Source: Sulfurovum sp. (GTDB lineage Bacteria; Campylobacterota; Campylobacteria; Campylobacterales; Sulfurovaceae). From it: 5,452 nucleotides of DNA. Under the pieces are notes generated by a model. The model was given only the letters and a program-made list of their open reading frames with translations, made no database searches and was not told the origin of the DNA. Both the position numbers and the translations under genes were made by a program. The stretch is taken from the NCBI GenBank assembly GCA_021159425.1, contig JAGGRU010000329.1:1-5452 (forward strand), in the 5' to 3' direction. Below are positions 1 through 4,781 of this stretch, in pieces. How positions within the stretch are numbered: position 1 is the first letter of the stretch; each line of letters opens with the position of its first letter.

Positions 1-32
1 ACCATCTATTTGTGAGTTAGGTTTTCTGTGTT

Positions 33-77
33 GGTCGGTGTACCCCAAGGGCATTTCCTCTGGGCAACCGACCCTAC
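33..77 (-). repeat. REP-like unit (family 1, long-loop variant) at the 3' end of der
   Basis: On the minus strand this reads GTAG, then GGTCGGT, a 27-base middle, and ACCGACC. The foot and the 7-bp outer stem (33-39 with 67-73) are identical to the family 1 units at 1500-1576, which have only a 2-base loop. The middle can extend the stem: after a small internal loop, CCCA (44-47) pairs with TGGG (61-64), and GG near 49-51 can pair with CC at 57-58. The GTAG (plus 74-77) overlaps the der stop codon. It could act as a 3' mRNA hairpin, but no U-run follows, so I do not call it an intrinsic terminator. A partner unit may lie left of the window. Nothing recognisable is in bases 1-32. Confidence 0.7.
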
Positions 78-1480
78 TCATCATCCACTCTTTGACCACG
101 TTTTCTGGCAACGATATCCAAAGGTACCCCTTCAAAATCAAATTTAGATCTGAAAAAGTTTGCTAAATAACGTATATAAGAGAAGTGCAGAAACTCCGGT
201 CTATTGGTGATAAGTGCAATTTTTGGCGGTTTTGTCTCATATTGTGTGGCAAATTTGATGTTGACCACGGCACCATTGTGTGATGGTACGTGGTGTCTTC
301 TTATGGCTTCACGCAATGTGTCATTCAGTTCTGATGTTGAAATACGTCGGGTATATCTTGAATAAATGGCTGTGATCTGATCGAGTATTTTGTGTACACG
401 CAAGCCTGTTTTTGCAGAGATAGTGATAAAGGGTGCATAGTGTAAGAACTTTAGTTCATCACGAAAATCATCCACTACTTCTTCATAGGTTCTGTCTTCA
501 TTGATATCCCATTTGTTCAGTACGATGAGACATGCGAGTTTATGCTCTTCAATAAGCCCGGCTACCCTCTCATCCAACTCTGAAATTTGTGTGGTTGAAT
601 CCAGTATAAGCAAAACAAGATTGGCTTTTTTGAGCAGTTCTGTTGTACGGGTAAGTGCATATTTTTCTATGCCGACTATTTTAGATCTTTTTCTGATACC
701 TGCTGTATCTATAAAAGTAATTTCATGACCCTCATGTTCTATCATTTCATCTATCGGGTCAATGGTAGTTCCTGCAACATCTGAAACAACCGAACGTTCT
801 TCACCAAGCAGGGCATTGAGTAGGGAAGATTTACCTGTGTTTACGCGACCTATAATGGCTACTCGTATCTTCGTATCTTCCTCTTCCGGAACAGCATTAA
901 TATCACGAACGATTTCAGCAAAAGGATCAAGTTCTGCATCTTCTTCAAGTTGAAGACCTTCTTCTTCCTCTATTGGAGCAGGAATGTACTCTTCAAGCCA
1001 GGCATAAAAGTCGTTGAAATAACGGTTATGACTCACAGACATTGGGAAAGTCGCATCTGCACCAAACTCCAGAAATTCCCAGTAACGCTCTTCTTCTTTG
1101 TCGTTGTCTATTTTATTGACCACAAGTGCCAAGGGCTTGCCCTGTTCCTGCAGTTTATAAAAGAGCTCTCTGTCTTCATCGCTGGGAAGTGTTTTCCCAT
1201 CAACCATATAGATGATAATATCTGCCTGCTCTGCGGCTCTGAGTGAAAATTCTGCCACTTTTGAGAAGAGTTCAGTAGAGTAGTCTATTCCTCCGGTATC
1301 GATCACTTCAAATTCACGGTTCTGTGAAATAGTAACGATACGTTTTTTAATATCTCTGGTCGTTCCGGATATGTCTGAAGTAATGGCATCTCTCTGTCTT
1401 GCCAAACGGTTAAAGAGGGAAGATTTTCCTACGTTAGGTCTGCCTACTATGGCTACTTTTTTTAAGGTTTGTTCTTGCAT
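74..1480 (-). CDS. der: Ribosome biogenesis GTPase Der (EngA)
   Basis: Der is a tandem-GTPase protein that binds the 50S subunit and supports its late assembly; it acts in the cytoplasm. The 468 residues match the family length. Domain 1 has the P-loop GRPNVGKSS (13-21), GTTRD (39-43), DTGG (61-64) and NKID (122-125). An acidic linker of about 171-202 follows. Domain 2 has GRVNTGKSS (211-219), GTTIDPID (237-244), DTAGIRKR (258-265) and NKWD (322-325). The C-terminal KH-like domain covers about 355-468 and includes the conserved TKPPKIALITNRP and HFSYIRYL stretches. The V and T in the second P-loop replace the usual P and V; V at the first position is, from memory, also seen in Helicobacter Der. 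The start is the only ATG ahead of the first domain, with a weak GAGAAAG (1496-1490) 9 nt upstream. The gene follows the mscS-type gene on the same strand after 110 bp that hold an inverted repeat pair. Its TAG stop lies inside a REP-like GTAG. Confidence 0.97.
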   Translation of the reverse strand: MQEQTLKKVAIVGRPNVGKSSLFNRLARQRDAITSDISGTTRDIKKRIVTISQNREFEVIDTGGIDYSTELFSKVAEFSLRAAEQADIIIYMVDGKTLPSDEDRELFYKLQEQGKPLALVVNKIDNDKEEERYWEFLEFGADATFPMSVSHNRYFNDFYAWLEEYIPAPIEEEEGLQLEEDAELDPFAEIVRDINAVPEEEDTKIRVAIIGRVNTGKSSLLNALLGEERSVVSDVAGTTIDPIDEMIEHEGHEITFIDTAGIRKRSKIVGIEKYALTRTTELLKKANLVLLILDSTTQISELDERVAGLIEEHKLACLIVLNKWDINEDRTYEEVVDDFRDELKFLHYAPFITISAKTGLRVHKILDQITAIYSRYTRRISTSELNDTLREAIRRHHVPSHNGAVVNIKFATQYETKPPKIALITNRPEFLHFSYIRYLANFFRSKFDFEGVPLDIVARKRGQRVDDE

Positions 1481-1525
1481 AAAATTGTACTTTCTCTATC
1501 GTAGGGTCGGTTTACCGACCAATGG

Positions 1526-1550
1526 ATTAGATTATTATAGATTAGATTAT
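1526..1550. repeat. Short direct repeat inside the BIME spacer
   Basis: The 10-mer ATTAGATTAT occurs at 1526-1535 and again at 1541-1550, both preceded by G, giving a 15-bp period. It fills most of the spacer between the two REP arms and contains the -10-like hexamer for der. It may be a small slippage duplication or a protein-binding repeat; nothing in the sequence decides between these. Confidence 0.5.
1534..1539 (-). promoter_or_regulatory. Possible -10 box for der
   Basis: The minus strand reads TATAAT (1539 to 1534), a perfect consensus -10 hexamer, 53 nt before the der ATG. No good -35 stands at the usual distance; the nearest candidate, TTTACC inside the upstream REP arm, is 20 nt away. 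Campylobacterota sigma-70 promoters often lack a clear -35, so this may still be active. A transcript from here would begin near 1527 and carry the left REP hairpin in its 5' leader. The AT-rich spacer makes a chance match possible. Confidence 0.35.
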
Positions 1551-1590
1551 GTAAAGGTCGGTAAACCGACCCTACGCTTTATTGTTGGAA

Positions 1591-2784
1591 TTATAGCACA
1601 TTTTCACCAGGCATCTGTTCCACATAAATACTTTGAGAAGGAAAGGCAAAAGAAGAACCGTTATCTTCAACGATCTTCATGATCTGAAGATTGACATCTT
1701 CTCTGATCTCCAAATATTTTGCCCAGTTGGCAGTTTTAGTAAAAGTATAGATGAAAATGTTCAGCGAAGAATCTCCAAAAGTATCAAAATTCACCATGAG
1801 TGAATCACTTTGGGAAATGCCTTCATGACCTTTAAGCATCTCTTTGATATCTTTCATAATTTTTCTTATCTGTTCAGAATTGGTAGAGTAAGTCAAGCCA
1901 ATATGCATTTTGATCCGTCGAATGCCTCTACGTGAAAAATTCTCTATGGGATTGTTCGCAACAATATGGTTGGGAACTGTAATGAGAGACTTTTGAAAAG
2001 AGCGTATTTTGGTTGTTCTCATCCCAATGGTTTCTACCGTACCCTCTACACCATTTACTTTGATCCACTCTCCTATACGTATGGACTTGTCTGCAAGCAG
2101 TGAAAAAGACCCAAAGAGATTTGCTGCTGTATCTTTGGCAGCCAGGGCAAAGGCAAGACCACCAATACCCAGTGAAGCCACAAGCGCCGTAACATTAATA
2201 CCCCAAACCTGAAGCATGGCACCCAGACCTATACCTGCTATGAGTATTTTTAAAATGGCGATGATGAAATTCCCTATCTCTTTAGAGAGCTCTGCATTAA
2301 ATTTCCCGGTCGCAGAGTAGATGAGTCCACGTAACGCTTCAGTAATGCTAAGAATAGCCCAGAAAACAGTATAGATCACAAGCGTATTTAGAATGTTCTT
2401 AATGGTCTCTGTATCTTTAAAAATGAGTAGAAAAAAGAAATGAAGTCCTATAATAATAAAAGAAAATCGTAGAGGTGCTTTAAGGGCTGAAATAACTTTG
2501 TCATCATAGTACGTTGTACTGAATTTGGTAAGTCTTTGTAAGAATACTATGACAATAAGTGTAAATATTTTCCGTAAACCCAAAATAAAGAGAAAGACTA
2601 AAATAGCTAAAATAAAATTGGCAAGAGGGATATCAAATAAAGTTTGATGAAAAAAAGGACCGTATTTCGATGCATAGAGAGGTGTAAGCCAGTTTTGTAT
2701 AACAGGTGCAAGTCCCATATCCAGATCTTCTATGACATTAAGTGCCTGTGTAGTATTTTCTTCAAGTGAGGGTATGGTTGACAT
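1591..2784 (-). CDS. MscS-family mechanosensitive ion channel protein
   Basis: This is a likely inner-membrane channel of the MscS family, which opens under membrane tension to release solutes on hypo-osmotic shock. The 397-residue protein has an N-terminal stretch with hydrophobic segments at about 54-82, 104-122, 131-148 and 170-191. The pore-type helix follows (about 196-231), with the Gly/Ala pattern SLGIGGLAFALAAKDTAANL, the main family signature. After it come the beta domain (about 232-290; IRIGEWIKV, GTVETIGMRTTKIR, VPNHIVANNPIENFSRR) and an alpha/beta C-terminal domain to about residue 390. It is longer than E. coli MscS (286 aa) because of the extra N-terminal helices, as in larger MscS-like proteins. 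The start is supported by AAGGA 10 nt upstream. It diverges from the DUF3108 gene across 65 bp, and a REP pair begins 14 nt beyond its stop. The gating stimulus and any specific solute cannot be read from the sequence. Confidence 0.93.
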   Translation of the reverse strand: MSTIPSLEENTTQALNVIEDLDMGLAPVIQNWLTPLYASKYGPFFHQTLFDIPLANFILAILVFLFILGLRKIFTLIVIVFLQRLTKFSTTYYDDKVISALKAPLRFSFIIIGLHFFFLLIFKDTETIKNILNTLVIYTVFWAILSITEALRGLIYSATGKFNAELSKEIGNFIIAILKILIAGIGLGAMLQVWGINVTALVASLGIGGLAFALAAKDTAANLFGSFSLLADKSIRIGEWIKVNGVEGTVETIGMRTTKIRSFQKSLITVPNHIVANNPIENFSRRGIRRIKMHIGLTYSTNSEQIRKIMKDIKEMLKGHEGISQSDSLMVNFDTFGDSSLNIFIYTFTKTANWAKYLEIREDVNLQIMKIVEDNGSSFAFPSQSIYVEQMPGENVL

Positions 2785-2794
2785 ATTTTTATAT

Positions 2795-2799
2795 TCCTT
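2795..2799 (-). promoter_or_regulatory. Ribosome binding site of the MscS-type gene
   Basis: AAGGA on the minus strand (plus TCCTT) lies 10 nt upstream of the ATG at 2784-2782. It fixes the start at this codon rather than at the internal Met23. Confidence 0.7.
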
Positions 2800-2816
2800 T
2801 ATGTTTTATCCGTGTA

Positions 2817-2822
2817 ATTATA
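2817..2822 (-). promoter_or_regulatory. Possible -10 box of the MscS-type gene in the divergent region
   Basis: The minus strand reads TATAAT (2822 to 2817), 32 nt before the start codon, which would give a leader of about 25 nt. No convincing -35 is visible. On the plus strand the overlapping TATAGT (2819-2824) could serve the divergent DUF3108 gene. The whole intergenic region is only 65 bp, so the two promoters must share or overlap sequence. Confidence 0.4.
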
Positions 2823-2839
2823 GTAAAATTTGATTCAAC

Positions 2840-2844
2840 AGGAG
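2840..2844 (+). promoter_or_regulatory. Ribosome binding site of the DUF3108-family gene
   Basis: AGGAG ends 5 nt before the ATG at 2850 and 8 nt before the second in-frame ATG at 2853. Either could be used, and the product differs by one Met. The ATG at 2846 is out of frame and too close to the site. Confidence 0.7.
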
Positions 2845-2849
2845 TATGA

Positions 2850-3590
2850 ATGATGAAAAAGAGTCTATTTATTTTAGTTTTACTATTCATGTCGCAAATA
2901 CAGGCAAATGTGCTTGATGTGAGCTACAAAGTGAGTTTTGGAGTGTTCGGAAAATTAGGTATTTCTGATGCACATTTGGAGACTACAGGAGACAAATATA
3001 CCATTGATATAAAAATGAAAGCAACAGGCTTGGCTAAAACACTTTCTAAAAACAGAAAAGAGAGACATGTGAGCAAAGGACATATTGTTAATGGCTTGTA
3101 TGTTTCTGATAGCTATACGGTAGTAAAAAGTTATGGTAAAAAGCATACTGAAAAACGCTATACAATTGACCATAATAGCAAACAAGTAAAAAAAGAGTAT
3201 CTCAGAACTAAAAATGGGAAAATAGAAAAAGATGAACACACAGTATTGGATTTTTACAGTGAAAATGACCTGTTGACCCTTTATTTTAATCTTTCTAAAA
3301 TGATCAAAGAGAGGTCAAAACCAGGTACATATGCGTTTTCTGCTGTTGGGGCAGAACGTCAAAAAGGGAGAGTAGAAGTGTACATACCAAAAGAATCAGA
3401 ACTTGAGGGGTATAAAAAAACATTAGGGGAGGGTGAGTACTGGTATATGACGGCTGTTATTTACCAGAAAATATTTGCAAGCAACAAAGGTGAGTTGATG
3501 TTGGCTGTAGGTAAAGACGGTATTACTCAAAAAGCTGTACTTAAAGATTTAATGATGTTTGGAGATCTGGTCGCAGAACGTATCAGATAG
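2850..3590 (+). CDS. DUF3108-family secreted protein of unknown function
   Basis: The 246-residue protein starts with a Sec-type signal peptide: MMKK, a hydrophobic core (residues 5-14), and a probable cleavage after IQA (19/20). It has no lipobox cysteine, so a soluble periplasmic location is likely. The mature part matches my picture of DUF3108: an opening strand with Y26 and the glycines G31, G34 and G37, the GDKYTIDIKMKATGLAK stretch (47-63), a middle part beginning RKERHVSKG with alternating beta-strand-like segments, an NDLLTLYFNLS segment, and a last strand pair ending in LMMFGDLVAERI. It is rich in Lys and Tyr, as expected for a beta-rich periplasmic protein. No catalytic motif is visible and the family has no settled function. 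It is transcribed away from the MscS-type gene; both are envelope proteins, but a functional link is not shown. The family call is from pattern recognition, without a profile search. Confidence 0.8.
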   Translation: MMKKSLFILVLLFMSQIQANVLDVSYKVSFGVFGKLGISDAHLETTGDKYTIDIKMKATGLAKTLSKNRKERHVSKGHIVNGLYVSDSYTVVKSYGKKHTEKRYTIDHNSKQVKKEYLRTKNGKIEKDEHTVLDFYSENDLLTLYFNLSKMIKERSKPGTYAFSAVGAERQKGRVEVYIPKESELEGYKKTLGEGEYWYMTAVIYQKIFASNKGELMLAVGKDGITQKAVLKDLMMFGDLVAERIR

Positions 3591-3653
3591 ATTTTGCATT
3601 GAGAACAAAATGAATTACTTTTTTATGCTACACTTCCAAAAAAATTAACCCAA

Positions 3654-3768
3654 TCTTGTTCCCATCGTCCCCGATGGGAATGCATACTTGAACTTAAACT
3701 ATGAGAATAAATATTTTATGTTATTGAGATTGATATATGCATTCCCACGCAGGAGCATGGGAACAAGA
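3654..3768. repeat. Family 2 REP-like inverted pair (33-bp arms) upstream of the EamA gene
   Basis: The arms 3654-3686 and 3736-3768 are reverse complements except at five central positions, with a 49-bp AT-rich spacer. Each arm is a hairpin: TTCCCATCG, TCCC loop, CGATGGGAA at 3659-3680; and TTCCCACGC, AGGA loop, GCATGGGAA at 3742-3763. They are flanked by conserved TGCAT on the inner side and CTTG on the outer side. The unit resembles a CATTCCCACGC...GGGAAC repeat I remember as widespread in proteobacterial genomes, but this is recollection. It is unrelated in sequence to family 1. The 192-bp gap 3591-3782 holds no gene; its first 63 bases, before the repeat, show nothing I recognise beyond A/T runs. 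Confidence 0.75.
3688..3717 (+). promoter_or_regulatory. Weak candidate promoter for the EamA gene
   Basis: TTGAAC (3688-3693) and TATTTT (3712-3717) stand 18 nt apart in the spacer of the family 2 repeat pair. Transcripts would start near 3724 and contain the right arm and the AGAGCC hairpin. Both hexamers deviate from consensus and the spacer is AT-rich, so this is tentative. Confidence 0.25.
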
Positions 3769-3780
3769 GCCAAAGGCTCT
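3766..3780 (+). promoter_or_regulatory. Hairpin covering the start region of the EamA gene
   Basis: AGAGCC (3766-3771), an AAA loop and GGCTCT (3775-3780) form a perfect 6-bp stem that ends 2 nt before the GTG at 3783. The best Shine-Dalgarno candidate, AAAGG (3772-3776), lies in the loop and the first bases of the stem. The hairpin shares its first three bases with the right arm of the family 2 repeat. It could limit translation, or be a tail of the repeat with no role. No U-run follows, so it is not a terminator. Confidence 0.45.
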
Positions 3781-3782
3781 AA

Positions 3783-4679
3783 GTGAAATACTATATCAAA
3801 AATATGGACAGAGGTATTCTTTTCATGTTATTGGCGTCACTCTCATTTGCTTTTATGGGGGGCTTTGCAAAAGTGGTTTCTCAAGTACTGCCTCCTGTTG
3901 AAGTGACATTTTTTAGAAATATTTTTGGGGTGGTTCTTGTCGGTCTTGCCATCTGGAAAGTACCTTTAAAACAAAAAGGCGGCAGACCTTTTTTACTTCT
4001 TTTTCGTGGATCTATGGGCTTTGCAGCCTTGTTGGCATACTTCTATCTTATGGCACATATCCCTCTGGGTGAAGCGGTAACGTACAATAAAACATCACCG
4101 ATCTTTGTTGCCATTTTTGCCTATGTGTTTCTTAAAGAGAAGTTGCACAGATCTGCTTTATTCGCCATCGCGATAGGATTTATAGGTATTGTTTTGGTAG
4201 CACAACCTCAGGGTGGATCTTTAGACAAATATGCCATATTGGGAATTTTTTCCGGTATTGGAGCAGCCTTGGCATACACTTCCATTCGGGAACTGAGAGA
4301 ATATTATGATACCCGTGCCATTGTGATGTCTTTTATGGCTGTGGGAACCATTGCACCGCTTATTTTGATGCTGGCAACACCCTATGTCAATGTATCTGAA
4401 GAGTTTGACTGGATGTTCGCAGAATTTGTCATGCCTGTAGGCGTAGAGTGGGGGTATGTGACGGCAGTGGGCATCTTTGCCACGATCTCACAACTGTTGA
4501 TGACCAAAGCCTATGAGCTTACAAAAGCCGGAATTGTTGGTACGATCTCTTACAGTAACATTGTCTTTGCCGTAGTCATTGGCGTGATGCTGGGTGACCC
4601 TATACCTGATTTTTGGACAGTTTTGGGTATAATCCTGGTAATTATGTCAGGGCTGATTGTAGCCTTTGCAAAAAAGTAA
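3783..4679 (+). CDS. EamA-domain transporter of the drug/metabolite (DMT) superfamily
   Basis: This is a ten-helix inner-membrane carrier made of two EamA repeats. Hydrophobic segments lie at about 11-30, 40-58, 70-90, 97-116, 125-141, 151-167, 178-199, 220-240, 247-270 and 275-295. Repeat 1 shows the typical PLGEAVTYNKTSPIFVAIFAYVFLKEKL run (94-121) with the family Pro (106) and Lys-Glu (118-119). The second half repeats the design in a diverged form (SYSNIVFAVVIGVMLGD). The length of 298 residues is normal. Members export metabolites, amino acids or drugs, and the substrate cannot be predicted here. The start is uncertain: GTG at 3783 has AAAGG 6 nt upstream, while ATG at 3804 (Met8) puts the first helix close to the N-terminus but lacks a ribosome site. 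It lies between two repeat pairs and 102 bp upstream of kdsA on the same strand; involvement in envelope sugar metabolism would be a guess. Confidence 0.93.
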   Translation: MKYYIKNMDRGILFMLLASLSFAFMGGFAKVVSQVLPPVEVTFFRNIFGVVLVGLAIWKVPLKQKGGRPFLLLFRGSMGFAALLAYFYLMAHIPLGEAVTYNKTSPIFVAIFAYVFLKEKLHRSALFAIAIGFIGIVLVAQPQGGSLDKYAILGIFSGIGAALAYTSIRELREYYDTRAIVMSFMAVGTIAPLILMLATPYVNVSEEFDWMFAEFVMPVGVEWGYVTAVGIFATISQLLMTKAYELTKAGIVGTISYSNIVFAVVIGVMLGDPIPDFWTVLGIILVIMSGLIVAFAKK

Positions 4680-4691
4680 GATTTGTATGCT

Positions 4692-4764
4692 CGTAGGGTC
4701 GGTTTACCGACCATTTGGGGTTAAAGTTTATATTGTAAATTGTGGTCGATGAATCGACCCTACG
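4692..4764. repeat. BIME-like pair of family 1 REP units (diverged arms)
   Basis: The left arm 4692-4712 is identical to the arm at 1500-1520. The right arm 4744-4764 is its reverse complement except at three positions, with a 31-bp spacer. In the right arm the inner hairpin reads GGTCGAT, GA, ATCGACC: two of the three changes are partners in one base pair and the third is in the loop, so the hairpin stays intact. The pair starts 12 nt after the EamA stop and ends 17 nt before the kdsA start. The spacer sequence is unrelated to that of the 1500-1576 pair. Confidence 0.8.
4729..4734 (+). promoter_or_regulatory. Possible -10 box for kdsA
   Basis: TATATT in the spacer of the REP pair lies 47 nt before the kdsA ATG. 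No -35 is found at normal spacing. It is exactly 16 nt past the end of the upstream REP arm, the same offset as the der -10 candidate. A leader from here would carry the right REP hairpin. Tentative, given the AT-rich spacer. Confidence 0.25.
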
Positions 4765-4771
4765 GCAAATG

Positions 4772-4776
4772 AAGGA
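4772..4776 (+). promoter_or_regulatory. Ribosome binding site of kdsA
   Basis: AAGGA ends 5 nt before the ATG at 4782 and supports that start. The ATG at 4769 is out of frame. Confidence 0.75.
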
Positions 4777-4781
4777 ATTAA

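Larger units (their letters stand above)
1500..1576. repeat. BIME-like pair of family 1 REP units (perfect 21-bp inverted repeat)
   Basis: The left arm 1500-1520 reads C followed by GTAGGGTCGGTTTACCGACC; the right arm 1556-1576 is its exact reverse complement, with a 35-bp AT-rich spacer between them. Each arm is itself a hairpin: GGTCGGT and ACCGACC around a 2-base loop, with GTAG at its outer foot. A GTAG foot plus a small palindrome, in head-on pairs, is the published architecture of REP/BIME elements mobilised by RAYT (TnpA_REP) proteins. The right arm lies 14 nt beyond the stop of the MscS-type gene, and the left arm 19 nt before the der ATG. I see no target-site duplication at the edges, which argues against a DDE-type MITE. 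The assignment rests on structure, not on finding a cognate RAYT. Confidence 0.8.

Noticed and set aside
501..1246. Plus-strand open frames inside der (501-728, 762-953, 950-1246)
   Set aside because: They lie opposite a strongly conserved GTPase gene, have low-complexity Ser/Phe-rich products, and no ribosome sites or family resemblance.
1500..1576. MITE or small IS remnant with terminal inverted repeats
   Set aside because: The arms are self-palindromic with GTAG feet, the spacers of the two pairs are unrelated, and I see no target-site duplication at either pair. REP/BIME fits better.
1500..1576. Intrinsic terminator after the MscS-type gene
   Set aside because: The hairpin stem is GC-rich but only TTTA follows it on the minus strand, and no U-run is present; a terminator role is possible but not supported by sequence alone.
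1371..1682. 103-codon plus-strand frame across the repeat pair between der and the MscS-type gene
   Set aside because: It reads through the antisense of der and both REP arms; the product has no recognisable features.
2955..3239. Minus-strand 94-codon frame with hydrophobic product inside the DUF3108 gene
   Set aside because: The hydrophobicity comes from reading the complement of Lys/Glu-rich codons; no ribosome site and fully antisense to a better gene.
3592..3626. Terminator after the DUF3108 gene (TTTTG/CAAAA stem and a later T6 run)
   Set aside because: The stem is five mostly A-T pairs and the T-run is 9 bases away; too weak to call.
3654..3768. CRISPR-like repeat pair
   Set aside because: Only two copies, inverted rather than direct, with an AT-rich 49-bp spacer and no cas genes.
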